A stretch of 64,000 bases of DNA, from positions 1 through 64,000 of the forward strand of contig CAWUCO010000207.1 of assembly GCA_963920705.1 (NCBI GenBank), in the 5' to 3' direction. Below, one piece after another: positions 1 through 12,989 of this stretch; the stretch's first letter is position 1, and every line of letters begins with the position of its first letter. Origin of the DNA: Odiellus spinosus (lineage: Eukaryota; Arthropoda; Arachnida; Opiliones; Phalangiidae). The notes under the pieces are model-generated. The model was not told the DNA's origin. It saw only the letters and a list, made by a program, of their open reading frames with translations, and ran no database searches. The position numbers were made by a program, and so were the translations under genes.

Positions 1-761
1 TCAAATGGAAACAAAACATTTGATTTTTAAGCGATTTAGACAAAATTAACACCACTCGAAAGAGCAAATATTTGTTTATCTAATAAACAAGAGTTTTGGA
101 AAATCCGTTGAAAAACATGGAAAATATAGCCAATAAAAACATCTAATAAAAAAGCGAATTTTTAAAATCTGAAATTTGACTATTTTGATATTGTATGATT
201 TCTTGAATTGGCCATATTTTTCTTGTTTTTCAACGGATTTTTGAAAACTCTTATTATTTAGACTATCCATTAATTGCTCTTTCGAATGACTTTGGTTTTG
301 TCTAAATTGCCAAAACGTGACAAATATAAAATTGGTTAAAATTAAGCAAAAACGCTTAAAAAACCAAGATTATATGATTCAAATGGACACAAAACATTTG
401 ATTTTTAAGCGATTTAGACAAAATTAACACCACTCGAAAGAGCAAATATTGGTCTACCTAAAAAACAAGAGTTTTGGAAAATCCGTTGAAAAACATGGAA
501 AATATGGCCAATTCAAAAAACATCTAAAATCAAAAAGCGAATTTTTAAAATCTGAAATTTGACTATTTTGATATTGTATAATTTCTTGAATTGGCCATAT
601 TTTTCGTGTTTTTCAACGGATTTTTGAAAACTCTTATTATTTAGACTGTCCATTAATTGCTCTTTCGAATGACTTTGGTTTTGTCTAAATTGCCAAAACG
701 TTACAAATATAAAATTGGTTAAAATTAAGCAAAAACGCTTAAAAATCCAAAATTATTGGAT
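1..761. repeat. Two-unit block, left edge
   Basis: Two units of 378 and 383 bp. The first, with CAATGGAAACAAAAC-like spelling and the short ATAGCCAATAAAAACATC stretch, matches the first unit of the following 1,526-bp repeat (762). The second matches the unit at 1140. The block is therefore a partial earlier copy of that higher-order repeat, joined after two units. It begins by chance at a unit boundary; the array clearly continues upstream. Confidence 0.85.
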
Positions 762-3700
762 TCAAATGGAAACAAAACATTTGATTTTTAAGCGATTTAG
801 ACAAAATTAACACCACTCGAAAGAGCAAATATTTGTTTATCTAAAAAACAAGAGTTTTGGAAAATCCGTTGAAAAACATGGAAAATATAGCCAATAAAAA
901 CATCTAATAAAAAAGCGAATTTTTAAAATCTAAAATTTGACTATTTTGATATTGTATGATTTCTTGAATTGGCCATATTTTTCTTGTTTTTCAACGGATT
1001 TTTGAAAACTCTTTTTATTTAGACTGTCCATTAATTGCTCTTTCGAATGACTTTGGTTTTGTCTAAATTGCCAAAACGTGACAAATATAAAATTGGTTAA
1101 AATTAAGCAAAAACGCTTAAAAAACCAAGATTATATGATTCAAATGGACACAAAACATTTGATTTTTAAGCGATTTAGACAAAATTAACACCACTCGAAA
1201 GAGAAAATATTGGTCTACCTAAAAAACAAGAGTTTTGGAATATCCGTTGAAAAACATGGAAAATATGGCCAATTCAAAAAACATCTAATATCAAAAAGCG
1301 AATTTTTAAAATCTGAAATTTGACTATTTTGATATTGTATGCTTTCTTGAATTGGCCATATTTTTCTTGTTTTTCAACGAATTTTTGAAAACTCTTATAA
1401 TTTAGACTGTCCATTAATTGCTCTTTCGAATGACTTTGATTTTGTCTAAATTGCCAAAACATGACAAATATAAAATTGGTTAAAATTAAGCAAAAACCCT
1501 TAAAAATCCAAGATTATTGGATCCAAATGGACACAAAACATTTGATTTTTAAGCGATTTAGACAAAATTAACACCACTCGAAAGAGCAAATATTTGTCTA
1601 TCTTAAAAACAAGAGTTTTGGAAAATCCGTTTAAAAACATGGAAAATATAGTCAATTCAAAAAACATCTAATATCAAAAAGCGAATTTTTAAAATCTGAA
1701 ATTTGACTATTTTGATATTGTATGATTTCTTGAATTGGCCACATTTTTCTTGTTTTTCAACGGATTTTTGAAAACTCTTATTATTTATACTGTCCATTAA
1801 TTGCTCTTTCGAATGACTTTGGTTTAGTCTAAATTGCCAAAATGTGACAAATATAAAATTGGTTAAAATTAAGCAAAAACGCTTAAAAATCCAAGATTAA
1901 TGGATTCAAATTGACACAAAACATTTGATTTTTAAGCGATTTAGACAAAATCAAACCTTTCGAAAGAGCAAATATTGGACTATCTAAAAAAGAAGACTTT
2001 TGGAAAATCCGTTGAAAAACATGGAAAATATGGCCAATTGAAAAAACATCTAATATCAAAAAGCGAATTTTTAAAATCTGAAATTTGACTATATTGATAT
2101 TGTATGATTTCTTGAATTGGCCACATTTTTCTTGTTTTTCAACGAATTTTTGAAAACTCTTATTATTTAGACTGTCCATTATTTGCTCTTTCGAATGACT
2201 TTGGTTTTGTCTAAATTGCCAAAACGTGACAAATATGAAATTGGTTAAAATTAAGCAAAAACGCTTAAAAATCCAAGATTATTGGATTCAAATGGAAACA
2301 AAACATTTGATTTTTAAGCGATTTAGACAAAATTAACACCACTCGAAAGAGCAAATATTTTTTTATCTAAAAAACAAGAGTTTTGGAAAATCCGTTGAAA
2401 AACATGGAAAATATAGCCAATAAAAACATCTAATAAAAAAGCGAATTTTTAAAATCTAAAATTTGACTATTTTGATATTGTATGATTTCTTGAATTGGCC
2501 ATATTTTTCTTGTTTTTCAACGGATTTTTGAAAACTCTTTTTATTTAGACTGTCCATTAATTGCTCTTTCGAATGACTTTGGTTTTGTCTAAATTGCCAA
2601 AACGTGACAAATATAAAATTGGTTAAAATTAAGCAAAAACGCTTAAAAAACCAAGATTATATGATTCAAATGGACACAAAACATTTGATTTTTAAGCGAT
2701 TTAGACAAAATTAACACCACTCGAAAGAGAAAATATTGGTCTACCTAAAAAACAAGAGTTTTGGAATATCCGTTGAAAAACATGGAAAATATGGCCAATT
2801 CAAAAAACATCTAATATCAAAAAGCGAATTTTTAAAATCTGAAATTTGACTATTTTGATATTGTATGCTTTCTTGAATTGGCCATATTTTTCTTGTTTTT
2901 CAACGAATTTTTGAAAACTCTTATAATTTAGACTGTCCATTAATTGCTCTTTCGAATGACTTTGATTTTGTCTAAATTGCCAAAACATGACAAATATAAA
3001 ATTGGTTAAAATTAAGCAAAAACCCTTAAAAATCCAAGATTATTGGATCCAAATGGACACAAAACATTTGATTTTTAAGCGATTTAGACAAAATTAACAC
3101 CACTCGAAAGAGCAAATATTTGTCTATCTTAAAAACAAGAGTTTTGGAAAATCCGTTTAAAAACATGGAAAATATAGTCAATTCAAAAAACATCTAATAT
3201 CAAAAAGCGAATTTTTAAAATCTGAAATTTGACTATTTTGATATTGTATGATTTCTTGAATTGGCCACATTTTTCTTGTTTTTCAACGGATTTTTGAAAA
3301 CTCTTATTATTTATACTGTCCATTAATTGCTCTTTCGAATGACTTTGGTTTAGTCTAAATTGCCAAAATGTGACAAATATAAAATTGGTTAAAATTAAGC
3401 AAAAACGCTTAAAAATCCAAGATTAATGGATTCAAATTGACACAAAACATTTGATTTTTAAGCGATTTAGACAAAATCAAACCTTTCGAAAGAGCAAATA
3501 TTGGACTATCTAAAAAAGAAGACTTTTGGAAAATCCGTTGAAAAACATGGAAAATATGGCCAATTGAAAAAACATCTAATATCAAAAAGCGAATTTTTAA
3601 AATCTGAAATTTGACTATATTGATATTGTATGATTTCTTGAATTGGCCACATTTTTCTTGTTTTTCAACGAATTTTTGAAAACTCTTATTATTTAGACTG

Positions 3701-3813
3701 TCCATTATTTGCTCTTTCGAATGACTTTGGTTTTGTCTAAATTGCCAAAACGTGACAAATATGAAATTGGTTAAAATTAAGCAAAAACGCTTAAAAATCC
3801 AAGATTATTGGAT
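762..3813. repeat. 4-unit higher-order repeat, 1,526 bp, two copies
   Basis: Copies at 762-2287 and 2288-3813 have unit lengths 378, 383, 383 and 382 in the same order. Private markers repeat exactly 1,526 bp apart: GGATCCAAATGG (unit 3), CCGTTTAAAAACATGG, GGTTTAGTC, the one-base-shorter CAAACCTTTCG, and AAAAAAGAAGACTTTT (unit 4). By eye I find one difference, ATTTGTTTATC against ATTTTTTTATC. A third copy begins at 3814 but departs by about 4260. Near identity means this duplication is recent, although the units themselves are of the divergent type. Confidence 0.92.
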
Positions 3814-4191
3814 TCAAATGGAAACAAAACATTTGATTTTTAAGCGATTTAGACAAAATTAACACCACTCGAAAGAGCAAATATTTTTTTATCTAAAAAA
3901 CAAGAGTTTTGGAAAATCCGTTGAAAAACATGGAAAATATAGCCAATAAAAACATCTAATAAAAAAGCGAATTTTTAAAATCTAAAATTTGACTATTTTG
4001 ATATTGTATGATTTCTTGAATTGGCCATATTTTTCTTGTTTTTCAACGGATTTTTGAAAACTCTTTTTATTTAGACTGTCCATTAATTGCTCTTTCGAAT
4101 GACTTTGGTTTTGTCTAAATTGCCAAAACGTGACAAATATAAAATTGGTTAAAATTAAGCAAAAACGCTTAAAAATCCAAGATTATATGAT

Positions 4192-7100
4192 TCAAATGGA
4201 CACAAAACATTTGATTTTTAAGCGATTTAGACAAAATTAACACCACTCGAAAGAGCAAATATTCGACTATCTAAAAAACAAGAGTTTTGGAAAATCCGTT
4301 GAAAACCATGGAAAATATGGCCAATTCAAATAAACATCTAATATCAAAAAGCGAATTTTTAAAATCTGAAATTTGACTATTTTGATATTGTATGCTTTCT
4401 TGAATTGGCCATATTTTTCTTGTTTTTCAACGAATTTTTGAAAACTCTTATAATATAGACTGTCCATTAATTGCTCTTTCGAATGACTTTGATTTTGTCT
4501 AAATTGCCAAAACGTGGCAAATATAAAATTGGTTAAAATTAAGCAAAAACGCTTAAAAATCCAAGATTATTGGATTCAAATTGACACAAAACATTTGATT
4601 TTTAAGCGATTTAGACAAAATTAAAACCTATCGAAAGAGCAAATATTTGACTATCTAAAAAACAAGAATTTTGGAAAATCCTTTGAAAAACATGGAAAAT
4701 ATGGCCAATTCAAAAAACATCTAATATCAAAAAGCGAATTTTTAAAATCTGAAATTTGACTATTTTGGTATTGTATGATTTCTTGAATTGGTCATATTTT
4801 TCTTGTTTTTCAACGAATTTTTGAAAACTCTTATAATTTAGACTGTCCATTAATTGCTCTTTCGAATGACTTTGATTTTGTCTAAATTGCCAAAACGTGA
4901 CAAATATAAAATTGGTTAAAATTAAGCAAAAACCATTAAAAATCCAAGATTATTGGATTCAAATGGACACAAAACATTTGATTTTTAAGCGATTAAGACA
5001 AAATTAACACCACTCGAAAGAGCAAATATTTGTCTATCTAAAAAACAAGAGTTTTGGAAAATCCGTTGAAAAACATGGAAAATATAGTCAATTCAAAAAA
5101 CATCTAATATCAAAAAGCGAATTTTTAAAATCTGAAATTTGACTATTTTTATATTGTATGATTTCTTGAATTGGCCACATTTTTCTTGTTTTTCAACGAA
5201 TTTTTGAAAACTCTTATAATTTAGACTGTCCATTAATTGCTCTTTCGAATGACTTTGATTTTGTCTAATTTGCCAAAACGTGACAAATATAAAATTGGTT
5301 AAAATTAAGCAAAAACCCTTAAAAATCCAAGATTATTGGATTCAAATCGACACAAAACATTTGATTTTTAAGCGATTTAGACAAAATTAACACCACTCGA
5401 AAGAGCAAATATTTGTCTATCTAAAAAACAAGAGTTTTGGAAAATCCGTTGAAAAACATGGAAAATATAGTCAATTCAAAAAACATCTAATATCAAAAAG
5501 CGAATTTTTAAAATCTGATATTTGACTATTTTGATATTGTATGATTTCTTGAATTGGCCACATTTTTCTTGTTTTTCAACGAATTTTTGAAAACTCTTAT
5601 AATTTAGACTGTCCATTAATTGCTCTTTCGAAAGACTTTGATTTTGTCTAAATTGCCAAAACGTGACAAATATAAAATTGGTTAAAATTAAGCAAAAACC
5701 CTTAAAAATCCAAGATTATTGGATTCAAATCGACACAAAACATTTGATTTTTAAGCGATTTAGACAAAATTAACACCACTCGAAAGAGCAAATATTTGTC
5801 TATCTAAAAAACAAGAGTTTTGGAAAATCCGTTGAAAAACATGGAAAATATAGTCAATTCAAAAAACATCTAATATCAAAAAGCGAATTTTTAAAATCTG
5901 AAATTTGACTATTTTGATATTGTATGATTTCTTGAATTGGCCATATTTTTCTTGTTTTTCAACGGATTTTTGAAAACTCTTATTATTTAGACTGTCCATT
6001 AATTACTCTTTCGAATGACTTTGATTTTGTCTAAATTGCCAAAACGTGACAAATATAAAATTGGTTAAAATTAAGCAAAAACGCTTAAAAATCCAAGATT
6101 ATTGGATTCAAATTGACACAAAACATTTGATTTTTAAGCGATTTAGACAAAATTAAAACCTATCGAAAGAGCAAATATTTGACTATCTAAAAAACAAGAG
6201 TTTTGGAAAATCCGTTGAAAACCATGGAAAATATGGCCAATTCAAATAAACATCTAATATCAAAAAGCGAATTTTTAAAATCTGAAATTTGACTATTTTG
6301 ATATTGTATGCTTTCTTGAATTGGCCATATTTTTCTTGTTTTTCAACGAATTTTTGAAAACTCTTATAATATAGACTGTCCATTAATTGCTCTTTCGAAT
6401 GACTTTGATTTTGTCTAAATTGCCAAAACGTGACAAATATAAAATTGGTTAAAATTAAGCAAAAACGCTTAAAAATCCAAGATTATTGGATTCAAATTGA
6501 CACAAAACATTTGATTTTTAAGCGATTTAGACAAAATTAAAACCTATCGAAAGAGCAAATATTTGACTATCTAAAAAACAAGAATTTTGGAAAATCCTTT
6601 GAAAAACATGGAAAATATGGCCAATTCAAAAAACATCTAATATCAAAAAGCGAATTTTTAAAATCTGAAATTTGACTATTTTGATATTGTATGATTTCTT
6701 GAATTGGTCATATTTTTCTTGTTTTTCAACGAATTTTTGAAAACTCTTATAATTTAGACTGTCCATTAATTGCTCTTTCGAATGACTTTGATTTTGTCTA
6801 AATTGCCAAAACGTGACAAATATAAAATTGGTTAAAATTAAGCAAAAACCATTAAAAATCCAAGATTATTGGATTCAAATGGACACAAAACATTTGATTT
6901 TTAAGCGATTAAGACAAAATTAACACCACTCGAAAGAGCAAATATTTGTCTATCTAAAAAACAAGAGTTTTGGAAAATCCGTTGAAAAACATGGAAAATA
7001 TAGTCAATTCAAAAAACATCTAATATCAAAAAGCGAATTTTTAAAATCTGAAATTTGACTATTTTTATATTGTATGATTTCTTGAATTGGCCACATTTTT

Positions 7101-7638
7101 CTTGTTTTTCAACGAATTTTTGAAAACTCTTATAATTTAGACTGTCCATTAATTGCTCTTTCGAAAGACTTTGATTTTGTCTAAATTGCCAAAACGTGAC
7201 AAATATAAAATTGGTTAAAATTAAGCAAAAACCCTTAAAAATCCAAGATTATTGGATTCAAATGGACACAAAACATTTGATTTTTAAGCGATTAAGACAA
7301 AATTAACACCACTCGAAAGAGCAAATATTTGTCTATCTAAAAAACAAGAGTTTTGGAAAATCTGTTGAAAAACATGGAAAATATGGCCAATTGAAAAAAC
7401 ATCTAATATCAAAAAGCGAATTTTTAAAATCTGAAATTTGACTATTTTGATATTGTATGATTTCTTGAATTGGCCATATTTTTCTTGTTTTTCAACGGAT
7501 TTTTGAAAACTCTTATTATTTAGACTCCATTAATTGCTCTTTCGAATGACTTTGGTTTTGTCTAAATTGCCAAAACGTGACAAATATGAAATTGGTTAAA
7601 ATTAAGCAAAAACGCTTAAAAATCCTAGATTATTGGAT
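4192..7638. repeat. 5-unit higher-order repeat, 1,916 bp, one full and one partial copy
   Basis: Units at 4192, 4576, 4959, 5342 and 5725 are followed by matching units at 6108, 6492 and 6875, all 1,916 bp apart. Shared private markers are GAAAACCATGG with CAATTCAAATAAACATC (one extra base, a 384-bp unit), CTTATAATATAGAC, AATTGGTCATATT, CCATTAAAAATCC and GCGATTAAGAC. The match begins inside the first unit (about 4270), since the leaders of 4192 and 6108 belong to different classes. It fades at about 7150. The last unit, 7258-7638, has its own 2-bp deletion (GACTCCATT). Confidence 0.85.
5342..5724. repeat. Type unit, class V5 (divergent flank type)
   Basis: Class V5 has an ATTGG leader with variable CAAATCGAC or CAAATGGAC, CACCACTCG, ATATTTGTCTATC, AATCCGTTG, the hallmark AATATAGTCAATTC, CTAATATC, often a CACATTTTTC right arm with CAACGAATTTTTG, CTTATAATTTAGAC, CTTTGATTTTGTC and a CCCTTAAAAATCC end. 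Units of this type or close to it fill most of 1-8 kb, parts of 9.9-15.3 kb, and return at 60451, 61984 and 62748. They are essentially absent from about 15.3 to 60.4 kb. They differ from one another more than V1-V4 units do, as expected for an older layer. Confidence 0.85.
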
Positions 7639-8401
7639 TCAAATTGACACAAAACATTTGATTTTTAAGCGATTTAGACAAAATTAAAACCTATCGAAAG
7701 AGCAAATATTGGACTATCTAAAAAACAAGAGTTTTGGAAAATCTGTTGATAAACATGGAAAATATGGCCAATTGAAAAAACATCTAATATCAAAAAGCGA
7801 ATTTTTAAAATCTGAAATTTGACTATTTTGATATTGTATGGTTTCTTGAATTGGCCATATTTTTCTTGTTTTTCAACGGGTTTTTGAAAACTCTTATTAT
7901 TTAGACTGTCCATTAATTGCTCTTTCGAATGACTTTGGTTTTGTCTAAATTGCCAAAACGTGAATATAAAATTGGTTAAAATTAAGCAAAAACGCTTAAA
8001 AATCCAAGATTATATGATTCAAATGGACACAAAACATTTGATTTTTAAGCGATTTAGACAAAATTAACACCACTCGAAAGAGCAAATATTGGTCTATCTA
8101 AAAAACAAGAGTTTTGGAAAATCTGTTGAAAAACATGGAAGATATGGCCAATTGAAAAAACATCTAATATCAAAAAGCGAATTTTTAAAATCAGAAATTT
8201 GACTATTTTGATATTGTATGATTTCTTGAATTGGCCATATTTGTCTTGTTTTTCAACGGATTTTTGAAAACTCTTATTATTTAGACTGTCCATTAATTGC
8301 TCTTTCGAATGACTTTGGTTTTGACTAAATTTCCAAAACGTTACAAATATAAAATTGGTTAAAATTAAGCAAAAACGCTTAAAAATCCAAGATTATATGA
8401 T
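7639..8401. repeat. Two units linking flank and core, including a fused unit
   Basis: The 7639-8018 unit (380 bp) has a left half with the rare TTGATAAACATGG marker and a right half with GGTTTC, CGGG and the shortened CGTGAATATAAA. In the related stretch further right these two halves sit in separate neighbouring units (14904-15287 and 15288-15667). The 8019 unit is a GAAGATATGG sub-type V1 and is repeated at 15668. Confidence 0.85.
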
Positions 8402-11400
8402 TCAAATGGACACAAAACATTTGATTTTTAAGCGATTTAGACAAAATTAACACCACTCGAAAGAGCAAATACTGGACTATCTAAAAAACAAGAGTTTTGG
8501 AAAGTCCGTTGAAAAACATGGAAAATATGGCCAATTGAAAAAACATCTAATATCAAAAAGCGAATTTTTAAAATCTGAAATTTGACTATTTTGATATTGT
8601 ATGATTTCTTGAATTGGCCATATTTGTCTTGTTTTTCAACGGATTTTTGAAAACTCTTATTATTTAGACTGTCCATTAATTGCTCTTTCGAATGACTTTG
8701 GTTTTGACTAAATTGCCAAAACGTTACAAATATAAAATTGGTTAAAATTAAGCAAAAACGCTTAAAAATCCAAGATTATATGATTCAAATGGACACAAAA
8801 CATTTGATTTTTAAGCGATTTAGACAAAATTAACACCACTCGAAAGAGCAAATACTGGACTATCTAAAAAACAAGAGTTTTGGAAAGTCCGTTGAAAAAC
8901 ATGGAAAATATGGCCAATTGAAAAAACATCTAATATCAAAAAGCGAATTTTTTAAATCTGAAATTTGACTATTTTGATATTGTATGATTTCTTGAATTGG
9001 CCATATTTTTCTTGTTTTTCAACGGATTTTTGAAAACTCTTATTATTTAGACTATCCATTAATTGCTCTTTCGAATGACTTTGGTTTTGTCTAAATTCCC
9101 CAACGTGACAAATATAAAATTGGTTAAAATTAAGCAAAAACGCTTAAAAATCCAAGATTTTTGGATTCAAATTGACACAAAACATTTGATTTTTAAGCGA
9201 TTTAGACAAAATTAAAACCTTTCGAAAGAGCAAATATTGGACTATCTAAAAAACAAGAATTTTGGAAAATCCTTTGAAAAACATGGAAAATATGGCCAAT
9301 TCAAAAAACATCTAATGTCAAAAAGCGAATTTTTAAAATCAGAAATTTGACTATTTTGATATTGTATGGTTTCTTGGATTGGCCATATTTTTCTTGTTTT
9401 TCAACGGGTTTTTGAAAACTCTTATTATTTAGACTGTCCATTAATTGCTCTTTCGAATGACTTTGGTTTTGTCTAAATTGCCAAAACGTGAATATAAAAT
9501 TGGTTAAAATTAAGCAAAAACGCTTAAAAATCCAAGATTATATGATTCAAATGGACACAAAACATTTGATTTTTAAGCGATTTAGATAAAATTAACACCA
9601 CTCGAAAGAGCAAATATTGGTCTATCTAAAAAACAAGAGTTTTGGAAAATCTGTTGAAAAACATGGAAGATATGGCCAATTGAAAAAACATCTAATATCA
9701 AAAAGCGAATTTTTAAAATCTGAAATTTGACTATTTTGATATTGTATGATTTCTTGAATTGGCCATATTTGTCTTGTTTTTCAACGGATTTTTGAAAACT
9801 CTTATTATTTAGACTGTCCATTAATTGCTCTTTCGAATGACTTTGGTTTTGACTAAATTTCCAAAACGTTACAAATATAAAATTGGTTAAAATTAAGCAA
9901 AAACGCTTAAAAATCCAAGATTATATGATTCAAATGGACACAAAACATTTGATTTTTAAGCGATTTAGACAAAATTAACACCACTCGAAAGAGCAAATAC
10001 TGGACTATCTAAAAAACAAGAGTTTTGGAAAGTCCGTTGAAAAACATGGAAAATATGGCCAATTCAAAAAACATCTAATATCAAAAAGCGAATTTTTAAA
10101 ATCTGAAATTTGACTATTTTTATATTGTATGATTTCTTGAATTGGCCACATTTTTCTTGTTTTTCAACGAATTTTTGAAAACTCTTATAATTTAGACTGT
10201 CCATTAATTGCTCTTTCGAATGACTTTGATTTTGTCTAATTTGCCAAAACGTGACAAATATAAAATTGGTTAAAATTAAGCAAAAACCCTTAAAAATCCA
10301 AGATTATTGGATTCAAATGGACACAAAACATTGGATTTTTAAGCGATTTAGACAAAATTAACACCACTCGAAAGAGCAAATATTTGTCTATCTAAAAAAC
10401 AAGAGTTTTGGAAAATCCGTTGAAAACCATGGAAAATATAGTCAATTCAAAAAACATCTAATATCAAAAAGCGAATTTTTAAAATCTGAAATTTGACTAT
10501 TTTGATATTGTATGATTTCTTGAATTGGCCACATTTTTCTTGTTTTTCAACGAATTTTTGAAAACTCTTATAATTTAGACTGTCCATTAATTGCTCTTTC
10601 GAAAGACTTTGATTTTGTCTAAATTGCCAAAACGTGACAAATATAAAATTGGTTAAAATTAAGCAAAAACCCTTAAAAATCCAAGATTATATGATTCAAA
10701 TGGACACAAAACATTTGATTTTTAAGCGATTTAGACAAAATTAACACCACTCGAAAGAGCAAATACTGGACTATCTAAAAAACAAGAGTTTTGGAAAGTC
10801 CGTTGAAAAACATGGAAAATATGGCCAATTGAAAAAACATCTAATATCAAAAAGCGAATTTTTAAAATCTGAAATTTGACTATTTTGATATTGTATGATT
10901 TCTTGAATTGGCCATATTTGTCTTGTTTTTCAACGGATTTTTGAAAACTCTTATTATTTAGACTGTCCATTAATTGCTCTTTCGAATGACTTTGGTTTTG
11001 ACTAAATTGCCAAAACGTTACAAATATAAAATTGGTTAAAATTAAGCAAAAACGCTTAAAAATCCAAGATTATATGATTCAAATGGACACAAAACATTTG
11101 ATTTTTAAGCGATTTAGACAAAATTAACCCCACTCGAAAGAGCAAATACTGTACTATCTAAAAAACAAGAGTTTTGGAAAGTCCGTTGAAAAACATGGAA
11201 AATATGGCCAATTGAAAAAACATCTAATATCAAAAAGCGAATTTTTTAAATCTGAAATTTGACTATTTTGATATTGTATGATTTCTTGAATTGGCCATAT
11301 TTTTCTTGTTTTTCAACGGATTTTTGAAAACTCTTATTATTTAGACTATCCATTAATTGCTCTTTCGAATGACTTTGGTTTTGTCTAAATTCCCCAACGT

Positions 11401-12989
11401 GACAAATATAAAATTGGTTAAAATTAAGCAAAAACGCTTAAAAATCCAAGATTTTTGGATTCAAATTGACACAAAACATTTGATTTTTAAGCGATTTAGA
11501 CAAAATTAAAACCTTTCGAAAGAGCAAATATTGGACTATCTAAAAAACAAGAATTTTGGAAAATCCTTTGAAAAACATGGAAAATATGGCCAATTCAAAA
11601 AACATCTAATGTCAAAAAGCGAATTTTTAAAATCAGAAATTTGACTATTTTGATATTGTATGGTTTCTTGGATTGGCCATATTTTTCTTGTTTTTCAACG
11701 GGTTTTTGAAAACTCTTATTATTTAGACTGTCCATTAATTGCTCTTTCGAATGACTTTGGTTTTGTCTAAATTGCCAAAACGTGAATATAAAATTGGTTA
11801 AAATTAAGCAAAAACGCTTAAAAATCCAAGATTATATGATTCAAATGGACACAAAACATTTGATTTTTAAGCGATTTAGATAAAATTAACACCACTCGAA
11901 AGAGCAAATATTGGTCTATCTAAAAAACAAGAGTTTTGGAAAATCTGTTGAAAAACATGGAAGATATGGCCAATTGAAAAAACATCTAATATCAAAAAGC
12001 GAATTTTTAAAATCTGAAATTTGACTATTTTGATATTGTATGATTTCTTGAATTGGCCATATTTGTCTTGTTTTTCAACGGATTTTTGAAAACTCTTATT
12101 ATTTAGACTGTCCATTAATTGCTCTTTCGAATGACTTTGGTTTTGACTAAATTTCCAAAACGTTACAAATATAAAATTGGTTAAAATTAAGCAAAAACGC
12201 TTAAAAATCCAAGATTATATGATTCAAATGGACACAAAACATTTGATTTTTAAGCGATTTAGACAAAATTAACACCACTCGAAAGAGCAAATACTGGACT
12301 ATCTAAAAAACAAGAGTTTTGGAAAGTCCGTTGAAAAACATGGAAAATATGGCCAATTCAAAAAACATCTAATATCAAAAAGCGAATTTTTAAAATCTGA
12401 AATTTGACTATTTTTATATTGTATGATTTCTTGAATTGGCCACATTTTTCTTGTTTTTCAACGAATTTTTGAAAACTCTTATAATTTAGACTGTCCATTA
12501 ATTGCTCTTTCGAATGACTTTGATTTTGTCTAATTTGCCAAAACGTGACAAATATAAAATTGGTTAAAATTAAGCAAAAACCCTTAAAAATCCAAGATTA
12601 TTGGATTCAAATGGACACAAAACATTTGATTTTTAAGCGATTTAGACAAAATTAACACCACTCGAAAGAGCAAATATTTGTCTATCTAAAAAACAAGAGT
12701 TTTGGAAAATCCGTTGAAAAACATGGAAAATATAGTCAATTCAAAAAACATCTAATATCAAAAAGCGAATTTTTAAAATCTGATATTTGACTATTTTGAT
12801 ATTGTATGATTTCTTGAATTGGCCACATTTTTCTTGTTTTTCAACGAATTTTTGAAAACTCTTATAATTTAGACTGTCCATTAATTGCTCTTTCGAAAGA
12901 CTTTGATTTTGTCTAAATTGCCAAAACGTGACAAATATAAAATTGGTTAAAATTAAGCAAAAACCCTTAAAAATCCAAGATTATTGGAT
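8402..12989. repeat. 6-unit higher-order repeat, 2,294 bp, two copies
   Basis: Copies 8402-10695 and 10696-12989 have unit lengths 383, 382, 380, 383, 383 and 383. The order is V1/V2 hybrid, V2 with AAATTCCCCAACG, V3 with CTTGGATTGG, sub-type V1 with GATTTAGATAAAA and GAAGATATGG, a V2/V5 hybrid, then V5. By eye the last units differ at a few sites, for example CATTGGATTTTTAAG against CATTTGATTTTTAAG and CTGAAATTT against CTGATATTT. The match stops at 12990, where a V5 unit with GCGATTAAGAC follows. Confidence 0.9.
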
